DNA of 64,000 nt from Mycolicibacterium alvei (GTDB lineage: Bacteria > Actinomycetota > Actinomycetes > Mycobacteriales > Mycobacteriaceae): assembly GCF_010727325.1 (NCBI RefSeq), contig NZ_AP022565.1:434001-498000 (forward strand), read 5' to 3'. Within the stretch, counting starts at the first letter, position 1. Every line of letters starts with the position of its first letter. The notes beneath the pieces were generated by a model. That model worked only from the letters and a program-made list of their open reading frames with translations. It was not told the origin of the DNA and searched no databases. Shown here piece by piece: positions 10,150 to 18,048 of the stretch. The position numbers were made by a program, and so were the translations under genes.

Positions 10150-12037
10150 CCGCCCCCGGAGCAGATCCGAACGACCGGGACCCAACGAGATCACCGATGT
10201 CATCCCGGCCGTCGAAGAAGACGAACTCGCCGAACTGGACGACCTCGACGACGGATCTTTCGACGAGCTGGATGAGAACGTCACCGGCGATCCGGTGGCC
10301 GACACCGATCCCGATGACGAAACCGAGGAGCGTGGGTACCGCCTGACGGCAGCGGGCACGCCGGACCGCTGGTCGGTGGTGACCGCCTGGGCGTCGAGGT
10401 TAGGCCGGGCCGCCGCGGTGCGGTGGGCGCAGTTGAGCGCATCGGTCGCCGGTGGGCTCGCGTTGTGCCTGAGCTATCCGCCGACCGGTTGGTGGTGGGC
10501 GGCGTTCGTCGGGTTGGCGTTGATCGGCTGGGTGCTGACGTTGCGTTCCACCACCCGCGCCGGCGGCTTCGGCTACGGATTCCTGTTCGGCCTGGCGTTC
10601 TATATCCCGCTGCTGCCGTGGATCAGCGGGCTGGTCGGGGCGGTGCCGTGGCTGGCCCTGGCCGCCATGGAGGCGCTGTTCTGCGGGCTGTTCGGCCTGG
10701 CGGCGGTCATCGTCGGGCGACTGCCCTGGTGGCCGCTGTGGTTCGCCGCACTGTGGGGCACCCAGGAGTGGCTGAAATCCACCGTGCCCTTCGGCGGATT
10801 CCCTTGGGGTGTGCTCGGATTCGGTCAGACCAACGGACCGTTGCTGGCCCTGGCGCGCTGGGGTGGCGCGCCGCTGCTGTCGTTCGCGGTGGCGCTCGTC
10901 GGCTTCAGCGCGACGCTGCTGTTCCTGGAGATCGTGCAGTGGTGGCGTCACGGCCACAAGCCGGGCTTCCCGGCGCCCGCGGTCATGCTGCCGGGCCTGA
11001 GTATCACGGTGGTGCTGCTGGCCACCGCGGTGCTGTGGCCGGAGGTCCGTCATTCCGGCACCGGCGCGGGTGACGAGCAGAGCGTCACCGTGGCCGCCGT
11101 GCAGGGCAACGTGCCCCGGCTCGGCCTGGAGTTCAACGCCCAGCGCCGCGCGGTGCTCGACAACCACGTGAAGGAGACGCAGCGACTCGCCGACGACGTC
11201 CGCGCGGGCCGGGCGCCGAAACCGATGTTCGTGGTCTGGCCCGAGAACGCCTCCGACATCGATCCCATGGCCAATGCCGACGCCGCGGCACAGATCACCG
11301 CAGCGGCCGATGCCATCGGTGCGCCGATCCTCGTGGGAACCATCACCAAGGCCGACGGCTACACCGCGGACAACCCGGTGGCCACCAACACCGTGATCGT
11401 CTGGGATCCCGAACACGGGCCCGGTGAGCGTCACGACAAGAAGATCGTGCAGCCTTTCGGCGAGTACCTACCGTGGCGCAGTTTCTTCCGGCATCTGTCG
11501 TCGTATGCGGACCGGGCCGGCTATTTCGTCCCCGGTGAGGGCAACGGCGTCGTGCATGCCGCCGGGGTACCGATCGGGGTGGCCACCTGCTGGGAGATCA
11601 TCTTCGACCGGGCCGCGCGGGAATCGGTTCTCAGCGGCGCCCAGGTGCTGACGGTGCCCACCAACAATGCGACGTTCGACGAGAACATGAGTGCGCAGCA
11701 GCTGGCGTTCGGCAGACTGCGGGCCGTCGAGCATGATCGTTACGTCGTGGTTGCCGGGACCACCGGCATCAGCGCCGTGATCGCGCCGGACGGACGTGTA
11801 CTGGCTCGCACCGAGTTCTTCCAGCCCGCCTATCTGGACAGCCAGATCAGGCTGAAATCAGGGCTGACACCCGCGACCGAGTGGGGTCCGGCATTGCAGG
11901 TGGCGCTGGTCACGCTTGGAATTGGGGCGTTGCTTGCCGCAATGCTGCACAATGGAGGGTTCGTGCAAAGAATGGTGAGGCGTCGCAACGGCGAAGGCCC
12001 CGCGACGATGAAGGAGTCACATGACAGTCCCTGGTGA
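10139..12037 (+). CDS. lnt: Apolipoprotein N-acyltransferase
   Basis: Lnt transfers the third acyl chain to the N-terminal cysteine of lipoproteins at the plasma membrane. It has an acidic cytoplasmic N-terminus and several membrane spans between about residues 95 and 320. The C-terminal half is a nitrilase-fold domain with the Glu-Lys-Cys triad visible as [21 protein letters not shown] and [10 protein letters not shown] (E373, K438, C488 if numbered from the alternative GTG at 10127). The start lies inside the end of the amidohydrolase gene. Its stop overlaps ppm1 by 17 bp. In M. tuberculosis this domain is fused to Ppm1. Here the two are separate, as in M. smegmatis. Confidence 0.93.
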   Translation: MGTDRPRSRSERPGPNEITDVIPAVEEDELAELDDLDDGSFDELDENVTGDPVADTDPDDETEERGYRLTAAGTPDRWSVVTAWASRLGRAAAVRWAQLSASVAGGLALCLSYPPTGWWWAAFVGLALIGWVLTLRSTTRAGGFGYGFLFGLAFYIPLLPWISGLVGAVPWLALAAMEALFCGLFGLAAVIVGRLPWWPLWFAALWGTQEWLKSTVPFGGFPWGVLGFGQTNGPLLALARWGGAPLLSFAVALVGFSATLLFLEIVQWWRHGHKPGFPAPAVMLPGLSITVVLLATAVLWPEVRHSGTGAGDEQSVTVAAVQGNVPRLGLEFNAQRRAVLDNHVKETQRLADDVRAGRAPKPMFVVWPENASDIDPMANADAAAQITAAADAIGAPILVGTITKADGYTADNPVATNTVIVWDPEHGPGERHDKKIVQPFGEYLPWRSFFRHLSSYADRAGYFVPGEGNGVVHAAGVPIGVATCWEIIFDRAARESVLSGAQVLTVPTNNATFDENMSAQQLAFGRLRAVEHDRYVVVAGTTGISAVIAPDGRVLARTEFFQPAYLDSQIRLKSGLTPATEWGPALQVALVTLGIGALLAAMLHNGGFVQRMVRRRNGEGPATMKESHDSPW

Positions 12038-12830
12038 AGGAGCGAAGCGGCCGGCGGAATCCAGCCCTCGCCGGGACGGTGAACGCCCGAGTCAGCGCAC
12101 TCTGGTGATCATTCCCACCTACAACGAGCGGGAGAATCTGCCGCTGATCGTCGGGCGTGTGCACCAGGCCAGCCCCGAGGTACACATCCTCATCGTCGAC
12201 GACGGCAGCCCCGACGGCACCGGCCAGCTGGCCGATGAGCTGGCGCTGGCCGACCCGGATCGCGTCCACGTGATGCACCGGACCAGCAAAGCGGGCCTCG
12301 GCGCGGCATACCTGGCCGGTTTTGCCTGGGGGCTTGGGCGCGGGTATTCGGTCCTGGTCGAGATGGACGCCGACGGTAGTCACGCACCGGAGGAATTGAG
12401 CCGGCTGCTGGACGCCGTCGACGCCGGGGCTGATCTGGCCATCGGTTCGCGGTATGTCGCCGGCGGTACCGTGCGCAACTGGCCGGTCCGCCGGTTGGTG
12501 CTGTCCAAGACGGCCAATACCTATTCCCGGTTGCTGCTGGGCGTCGGCATCCACGACATCACCGCCGGGTACCGCGCGTACCGGCGCGAGGTACTGGAGA
12601 AGATCGACCTGTCGGCGGTGGACTCCAAGGGCTACTGCTTCCAGATCGACCTGACCTGGCGTGCGATCAACAACGGGTTCACGGTCGTCGAGGTGCCCAT
12701 CACGTTCACCGAACGTGAACTCGGGGTCTCCAAGATGAGCGGTTCCAACATCCGCGAGGCGATGTTCAAGGTCGCGGAGTGGGGTATCCGCGGGCGCCTG
12801 GACCGCGCGAGGGGCGTGGTGCGCGGCTAG
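12021..12830 (+). CDS. ppm1: Polyprenol monophosphomannose synthase (dolichol-phosphate mannosyltransferase family)
   Basis: Ppm1 transfers mannose from GDP-mannose to polyprenyl phosphate. The product feeds the late mannosylations of LM/LAM and protein O-mannosylation. The 269-aa GT2 protein shows [12 protein letters not shown], the VDDGSPDGT nucleotide loop, the EMDADGSH metal motif and the [12 protein letters not shown] segment typical of DPM1-like enzymes. It overlaps the upstream lnt, consistent with coupled expression and with the known interaction of the two activities at the membrane. Confidence 0.95.
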   Translation: MTVPGEGAKRPAESSPRRDGERPSQRTLVIIPTYNERENLPLIVGRVHQASPEVHILIVDDGSPDGTGQLADELALADPDRVHVMHRTSKAGLGAAYLAGFAWGLGRGYSVLVEMDADGSHAPEELSRLLDAVDAGADLAIGSRYVAGGTVRNWPVRRLVLSKTANTYSRLLLGVGIHDITAGYRAYRREVLEKIDLSAVDSKGYCFQIDLTWRAINNGFTVVEVPITFTERELGVSKMSGSNIREAMFKVAEWGIRGRLDRARGVVRG

Positions 12831-12840
12831 CCGGAGACGC

Positions 12841-12884
12841 AAAAACCGCGATATGCCCTTGACGGGCATATCGCGGTTTTTTTA
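12841..12884. terminator. Bidirectional intrinsic terminator between ppm1 and rbpA
   Basis: The hairpin AAAAACCGCGATATGCCC / GGGCATATCGCGGTTTTTTT has an 18-bp stem and a short loop. A-tracts and T-tracts on both sides serve the convergent ppm1 (plus) and rbpA (minus) genes. Confidence 0.9.
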
Positions 12885-12890
12885 TGCGAT

Positions 12891-13229
12891 TCAGCTGCCG
12901 CGACGCTTGGTCTTGATCAGGTCGAGGCGCTCTTTGAGCAGCTCTTCGAGTTCTTCGACCGAGCGACGCTCCAGCAGCATGTCCCAGTGGGTACGCGGCG
13001 GCTTGACCTTCTTGGGCTCCGGCACGTCACCGTCGATCAGGGTGCCCTCGAGGCCGTTCTTGCAGGGCCAGGTGCCGGGAATCTCGGCGTCGTCGGCGAA
13101 CGGAACGTCGAACTCTTCGCCGTTGTCGGTCCGGTAGCGCGCGACCTGACGCGGCGCCAGGTCATGGTTGCGGTCGGTCTCGTAGCTCACGGCTCCGAGG
13201 CGACTGCCTCTCAGGACGCGATCAGCCAT
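12891..13229 (-). CDS. rbpA: RNA polymerase-binding protein RbpA
   Basis: RbpA is the essential actinobacterial transcription activator. It binds the principal sigma factor and RNA polymerase and stabilises the open complex. The 112-aa product has the family length and its landmarks: MADRVLRGSRLGAVSYE at the N-terminus, the WPCKNG core and the C-terminal sigma-interaction helix RRSVEELEELLKERL. The start at 13229 is set by an AAGGAG site. The frame extends further upstream but without family similarity. A stress-sigma-type promoter lies upstream. It is convergent with ppm1. Confidence 0.96.
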   Translation of the reverse strand: MADRVLRGSRLGAVSYETDRNHDLAPRQVARYRTDNGEEFDVPFADDAEIPGTWPCKNGLEGTLIDGDVPEPKKVKPPRTHWDMLLERRSVEELEELLKERLDLIKTKRRGS

Positions 13230-13269
13230 CGTCAACACTCCTTGTTCGGCGTTTTTGTCCGGAAGAATC

Positions 13270-13296
13270 AACGCAGCATGGCGTTGCCAAGTTCCC
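13270..13296 (-). promoter_or_regulatory. SigH/SigR-type promoter of rbpA
   Basis: On the minus strand GGGAAC (13296-13291) and CGTT (13273-13270) are separated by 17 nt. This matches the GGAA-N18-GTT pattern of the mycobacterial SigH / Streptomyces SigR family. The start of transcription would be about 35 nt before the rbpA ATG. Streptomyces rbpA is known to be SigR-controlled, so the match is biologically plausible. Confidence 0.6.
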
Positions 13297-13353
13297 GACT
13301 CGACTGTCAATGATACGCGGGTCACGGGGCAGGGCGGTCTACAGTCGTGACCC

Positions 13354-13692
13354 ATGGCGCCCCACCACAGAAAGAACCGCCCGCAACCGTGCCGGTGGTG
13401 TGGGCGTGACGTCGCCGATGCGCAGATGGGCCGCCGTCGCCAGTACTGCAGGCAATCCTGCCGGCAGCGGGCCTACGAACAACGCGCCATGGTGAAGGGC
13501 ACCTCCCTGGCGCCGGATTCGGTGGTGCTCACCGCCGACGAGGCCGCCCAACTGTCCGACCGGGTGTATCAGGTCAGGTGTGCGGCCGAGGATGTCGCGA
13601 TCGCGGTCGACGAGGGTGCCGGGGTCGACGAATTGCGACAGCTGTGTGGCGCGCTGTTACAGGCAGCGAAGGCCGCCGACGGTTGGCGTTAG
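13354..13692 (+). CDS. Small zinc-finger-like conserved protein
   Basis: A 112-aa basic protein with a CRWCGRDVADAQMGRRRQYCRQSCRQRAYEQR-like N-terminal module (key residues C13, C16, C32 and C36), suggesting a treble-clef or zinc-ribbon site. The C-terminal half is helical and acidic. It is divergent from rbpA, the same arrangement as Rv2050/Rv2049c in M. tuberculosis, so it is probably that family. A TACAGT box 8 nt before the ATG suggests a near-leaderless transcript. Function is unknown; nucleic-acid binding is an inference from the finger. Confidence 0.75.
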   Translation: MAPHHRKNRPQPCRWCGRDVADAQMGRRRQYCRQSCRQRAYEQRAMVKGTSLAPDSVVLTADEAAQLSDRVYQVRCAAEDVAIAVDEGAGVDELRQLCGALLQAAKAADGWR

Positions 13693-14405
13693 TCGGGTGG
13701 GCAGCTGAGCTGACGTCCGATGCCCACCGGCGGGGGGACCGGCTTGAGGCAGCCCAGTGGTTCGACTCCCGACGAGTTCAGCAGCACCGCGGACTGGTGT
13801 GCGTAGTTGACGCACACCAACGTCGTGTCGTCGGCCCGGCACCGGTAGTCACCGAAGGCCAGTGACGTGCCGGTGGCCAGTTCGGCGCCGTCGCCGTAGT
13901 TGAACCGGCCCGGATCTCCGTGCAGCGAACCGATATCCACGGTCTCTCCGGCGAAATCCACCCACCCCGGAATCCACTGACCTTCGACGTCCGACGGTTT
14001 CGACGGCAGACCGTCGGCCTTGATCAGGCATGCCAGTCGGCCGTCGACGTTCTTGTCGGTGGCGCAGCGCGCGGTGCCTGAAGGTGCGACGAACGCGACA
14101 TCGTCGCCGAGATCGGTGGACTGGCCCGCGCGCGTTGCGGTGTGGAAACCCGACGGATCGGCAGGGGTGCCTGCCTCGACCCACTTGATCACCCGGCTCA
14201 TGGGGGCCCCGGGAGCCGGTGCGGTGGTGGGCAGCGGCGAGGTCGTCGTCGGGGTGGACGTGGTGCTCCTGGTGTGTGGGGCACCGGCCGGCATCGACAT
14301 TCGGGAATGCGCGGTCGGCTGCGTCTCGTGCCCCCCTCCCGATGAGCAGGCGGCCACGCTCACCGCCAAAAGCGCAGCAGCCCCAACAGTCACAGCGATT
14401 CGCAT
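13689..14405 (-). CDS. lppI: Lipoprotein, LppI-like
   Basis: A 238-aa exported lipoprotein. The signal peptide ends in the lipobox LAVSVAAC, with the lipidated cysteine near residue 20. A Thr/Pro/Ser-rich linker (about residues 40-70) and a cysteine-containing globular domain follow. It lies next to the LipT-type esterase, the same pairing as Rv2046 (lppI)/Rv2045c (lipT), which is the basis for the name. A TAGCCT box lies 7 nt before the ATG on the minus strand. The stop overlaps the preceding convergent gene by 4 bp. Biochemical role unknown. Confidence 0.8.
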   Translation of the reverse strand: MRIAVTVGAAALLAVSVAACSSGGGHETQPTAHSRMSMPAGAPHTRSTTSTPTTTSPLPTTAPAPGAPMSRVIKWVEAGTPADPSGFHTATRAGQSTDLGDDVAFVAPSGTARCATDKNVDGRLACLIKADGLPSKPSDVEGQWIPGWVDFAGETVDIGSLHGDPGRFNYGDGAELATGTSLAFGDYRCRADDTTLVCVNYAHQSAVLLNSSGVEPLGCLKPVPPPVGIGRQLSCPPD

Positions 14406-14481
14406 ACCCGCAAGGCTAGCGGTCGCGTGCCACGCCTACCGCGTGTCCGCCCCCAGTGCGGTTGTTCGATACGGTCGTCCT

Positions 14482-15993
14482 ATGCACGAACGGACTGTCC
14501 GGGCAAAGATCAGCACTGGCCTCGTCGAGGGGTTCACGCGCGACGGCGTACACCGTTGGCGTTCCATCCCTTACGCCAAACCGCCGGTCGGGCCGTTGCG
14601 TCTGCGGGCACCCGAGCCCGCCGAGCCGTGGCCGGGCGTGCGCTACTGCCACGGGTTCGGTTACTGCGCGCCCCAGCAACGTCGTTACACGCTCATCGGC
14701 GTGGGTAAGCACCAGCCGATGAGCGAGGACTGTCTGACTCTCAACGTGGTGGCGCCGGAAGAACCGAACTCCGACGGCCCACTGCCGGTGATGTTCTTCG
14801 TGCACGGCGGTGGCTACATCATGGGCAGCTCGGCCACACCGGTCTATGACGGTGCCGCGCTGGCTCGCCGCGGGTGTGTGTTCATCTCGGTCAACTACCG
14901 GCTCGGCATGCTCGGGTGCGTCGAACTCTCGTCGCTGTCGACGCCGGAACATCCGATCGACGACAACCTGTTCCTGCGGGATCTCGTGTTGGCTTTGCGC
15001 TGGGTACGCGACAACGCCGCGGTGTTCGGTGGGGACCCCGACAACGTGACGATCTTCGGGGAGAGTGCCGGTGCGCACGCGGTCGCGACCCTGCTCGCGG
15101 TCCCCGAGGCCGAAGGGCTGTTCGCCCGGGTGATCTCCGAGAGCCCGGCCAGCGGGATGGTCAGCTCCGCCGATGCGGCCGCCGGGATCGCGGATCAGCT
15201 CGCCGAATTGGTCAGTCCCGGTGGGGGATCGGCAGCCGCTGCGCTGATGGCCGCCCGCCCCGCCGACCTGGGGCGGGCGCTGGAAGGGCTGATCATGCGC
15301 GGTCAGACGGACATGCCGGGCGCCTTTCCGGTCGGCCCGACGTTCGGTACCGAGTACCTGCCCACCGATCCGGTGACGGCGATGGCTGAAGGCAGCGCAC
15401 ACCGGCTTCCGTTGATCGTCGGCAACAATGCCGACGAGGGGCGCCTGTTCACCCGCTTCCTGCCGCTGCTGCCGACCAATGAGCCGATGATCGAAAAACT
15501 GTTCGCCCGTAGCGATCCCGAGGACCGCCGGCGGATCGTTGCGGCCTACCCGGACTATCCGAGCAGTGCGGCCTGTGTCCGCCTCGGTGGCGACTTCGCG
15601 TTCGCCTCGGCCACCTGGCAGATCGCCGAGGCCCACAGCCGGCACGCGCCCACCTATGTGTACCGCTACGACTATGCGCCCCGGACCCTGCACTGGGCGG
15701 GGCTGGGGGCGACACACGCCATGGAGTTGCTGGCGGTGTTCGACTCGTACCACACGACGTACGGCGCGCTGCTGACCGCGGTGGGCGACCGGGAGTCGGC
15801 CCGGAAGGTCAGCCGCGAGGTGCAGCGGCGGTGGCGTGATTTCAGCCGGACCGGTGACCCGGGGCCCGGCTGGCCTGCCTATGACACAGATAAGCGGGCG
15901 GTGTTCGTATTCGACCGCCGGCCACGCGTCGAATACGACCCCCGGGCGGTGCGGCGGCGGGCCTGGGAAGGGTTCACCCTCGCCGAGCGCTGA
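14482..15993 (+). CDS. lipT: Carboxylesterase/lipase, type B
   Basis: A 503-aa alpha/beta hydrolase of the carboxylesterase type B family. The oxyanion-hole motif FFVHGGGYIMGS, the nucleophile elbow IFGESAGAH (Ser195) and a late THAMEL histidine region are all visible. It probably hydrolyses short to medium chain esters in the cytosol or at the envelope; no signal peptide is seen. The frame is open upstream to 14020 but that part overlaps lppI. The ATG at 14482 has a TACGGT box 6 nt upstream. The gene corresponds to Rv2045c by context. Confidence 0.9.
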   Translation: MHERTVRAKISTGLVEGFTRDGVHRWRSIPYAKPPVGPLRLRAPEPAEPWPGVRYCHGFGYCAPQQRRYTLIGVGKHQPMSEDCLTLNVVAPEEPNSDGPLPVMFFVHGGGYIMGSSATPVYDGAALARRGCVFISVNYRLGMLGCVELSSLSTPEHPIDDNLFLRDLVLALRWVRDNAAVFGGDPDNVTIFGESAGAHAVATLLAVPEAEGLFARVISESPASGMVSSADAAAGIADQLAELVSPGGGSAAAALMAARPADLGRALEGLIMRGQTDMPGAFPVGPTFGTEYLPTDPVTAMAEGSAHRLPLIVGNNADEGRLFTRFLPLLPTNEPMIEKLFARSDPEDRRRIVAAYPDYPSSAACVRLGGDFAFASATWQIAEAHSRHAPTYVYRYDYAPRTLHWAGLGATHAMELLAVFDSYHTTYGALLTAVGDRESARKVSREVQRRWRDFSRTGDPGPGWPAYDTDKRAVFVFDRRPRVEYDPRAVRRRAWEGFTLAER

Positions 15994-16058
15994 GATCGGC
16001 ATTTTTACTCTGGGCGATTTGCTGCAGGGAGTCCCCCGGATGTGGTTGCGTATTTGGT

Positions 16059-17996
16059 GTGGACTACCCCCTGGATCCGCTGTCCGCCGACGAGTTTCGC
16101 GCGGTGGCAGCGATACTGCGCCGTGAGCACGGGGTCGGGGAGGGCTGGCGGATTGCCTCGGTAGAACTCCTCGAGCCGTCCAAGGCCGAACTGGCCGCCT
16201 TCGACCGGGGTGCTGCGCCGCCGGCCCGCCGGGCCGCCGTCATCTGCCTGGACCGATCGGCCAACGCCACCTACAAGGGCGTGGTGTCGTTGACCGGCGA
16301 CCGGGTCGAGAACTTCGATCATGTACCGGGCGTCCAGGCCAATTTCACCGTCGACGAGTTCGTCGAATGCGATGAGGTGCTGCGCCGGCATCCCGACGTG
16401 ATCGCCGCACTGGCCAGACGCGGCATCACCGACCTGGACAACGTGTTCATGGACACCTGGACCTACGGTGACGCGGTTGCGCCGCCCGAATATCGCGACC
16501 GGCGGATCGGCTGGTCGGACACCTGGTACAAGCAGGCCGCCGGTGCCAATCCGTACGCCCACCCGGTCAGCGGTCTGCATTGCGTGATCGACATCAACAC
16601 CATGGCGGTGCTGCGTGTCGAAGACGACGGCAGTTCCGAAAAGCCGGACGTGATGGGCGAATACGTACCGCACCACATCCCGGAGTGGATCCGGTCGGCG
16701 TCGCGGCGGGAGCCGCTGAAACCGCTGGGCATCATCCAGCCCGACGGTCCGTCGTTCACCTTGGACGGCAATCTGCTGCGGTGGCAGAATTGGTCGCTGC
16801 GGGTCGGGTTCAACCACCGCGAGGGCATGACGCTGCACACCGTCCGGTACCGCGACGGTGAGGTGAATCGCTCTGTGGCCCACCGGATGTCGTTTGCCGA
16901 GATGGTGGTGCCCTATCGGGATTCCTCGGTCGATCACTACCGGCGGACCGCGTTCGACATCGGCGAGTGGGGCCTGGGCTTCATGACCACCTCGCTGGAG
17001 TTGGGCTGCGACTGCCTCGGTGAGATCCGTTATCTGGACGCGGTGCTGCACAACAGCGCCGGCGAGCCGTACACCATCACCAACGCGATCTGCATCCACG
17101 AGGAAGACAACGCCGTGCTGTGGAAGCACGTCGACCACGACGCCGGGGCCGAGGTGCGCCGGATGCGCAGGCTCACATTGTCATTCCACGTAACCGTCGC
17201 CAATTACGAATATCTGGTGTACTGGCGGCTCTACCAGGACGGCAACATCGAGTGCGAGGTCCGCGCCACCGGGATCATGGTCACCACACCGTTCCCGGCC
17301 GGGTCGACGCCGAAGAACGGCACGCTCGTCGACGAGCGCACCTACGCACCGTTTCATCAGCACTTCCTGATCGCCCGCTTGGACCTGGACGTCGACGGCA
17401 CCGACAACACGGTGTACATGACCGAGTCGTACGCGGAACCGATCAGTCCGGACAATCCGTACGGCCTGTCGCTGGTGGTGCGCAATCAGGCGCTGCGCAC
17501 CGAACAGGAGGGCAAGCAGGACGTCAACTTCGCCACCCAGCGGGCCTGGAAGGTGGTCAACACCAACGTCGTCAACGGACTGGGGACGCACCCGTCCTAC
17601 AAGCTGGTGCCCACCGGAGCGATCCCGGCGATGTTCGACCCGTCCTCGCCGGCGGTGCAACGCGCCAACGTCATCACCCACACGCTGTGGGTGACTCCGA
17701 ATCAGCCCGACGAACGCTGGCCGGCGGGGGAGTTCGTCAACCAGTCGGTGGCCGATACCGGGTTGGGCGAGTGGACGAAGGCCGACCGGTCGATCGACAA
17801 CACCGATGTGGTGCTCTGGTACGTGTTCGGTATCCACCACATCACCCGCCCGGAGGATTGGCCGGTGATGCCGGTGGACGTGGTGTCGTTCTGGCTCAAG
17901 CCTTTCGGGTACTTCGACCGCAACCCGGCGCTGGACGTGACGGCTTCCCCGCCGGACTCCTGCGCGCACGGTCATGCCAGAGCAGCGCACCATTAG
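16059..17996 (+). CDS. Copper-containing primary amine oxidase
   Basis: A 645-aa copper/topaquinone amine oxidase, converting primary amines to aldehydes, ammonia and hydrogen peroxide. The precursor tyrosine of the topaquinone cofactor is Y383 in TVANYEY. Copper ligands are H433 and H435 (FHQHF) and a His in GIHHITRP (H593/H594). The catalytic-base Asp is D300 in AFDIGEWG. These positions closely match Arthrobacter AGAO. The start is GTG at 16059, 65 bp after lipT on the same strand. It probably serves amine catabolism; the substrate cannot be assigned. Confidence 0.93.
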   Translation: MDYPLDPLSADEFRAVAAILRREHGVGEGWRIASVELLEPSKAELAAFDRGAAPPARRAAVICLDRSANATYKGVVSLTGDRVENFDHVPGVQANFTVDEFVECDEVLRRHPDVIAALARRGITDLDNVFMDTWTYGDAVAPPEYRDRRIGWSDTWYKQAAGANPYAHPVSGLHCVIDINTMAVLRVEDDGSSEKPDVMGEYVPHHIPEWIRSASRREPLKPLGIIQPDGPSFTLDGNLLRWQNWSLRVGFNHREGMTLHTVRYRDGEVNRSVAHRMSFAEMVVPYRDSSVDHYRRTAFDIGEWGLGFMTTSLELGCDCLGEIRYLDAVLHNSAGEPYTITNAICIHEEDNAVLWKHVDHDAGAEVRRMRRLTLSFHVTVANYEYLVYWRLYQDGNIECEVRATGIMVTTPFPAGSTPKNGTLVDERTYAPFHQHFLIARLDLDVDGTDNTVYMTESYAEPISPDNPYGLSLVVRNQALRTEQEGKQDVNFATQRAWKVVNTNVVNGLGTHPSYKLVPTGAIPAMFDPSSPAVQRANVITHTLWVTPNQPDERWPAGEFVNQSVADTGLGEWTKADRSIDNTDVVLWYVFGIHHITRPEDWPVMPVDVVSFWLKPFGYFDRNPALDVTASPPDSCAHGHARAAHH

Positions 17997-18004
17997 CGAT
18001 TAGT

Positions 18005-18016
18005 TGACACCTGTCA
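18005..18016. promoter_or_regulatory. TGACA-CC-TGTCA inverted repeat upstream of the kinase/DUF7064 gene
   Basis: A 12-bp palindrome lies about 33-44 nt before the GTG at 18049, overlapping where a -35 would be. The matching -10 (TAGGTT, 18037-18042) is 6 nt before the GTG, so the transcript is probably leaderless. The spacing fits a repressor operator; the regulator is unknown. Confidence 0.45.
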
Positions 18017-18048
18017 TATGTGATGCGGAACACTGCTAGGTTGCCTGT

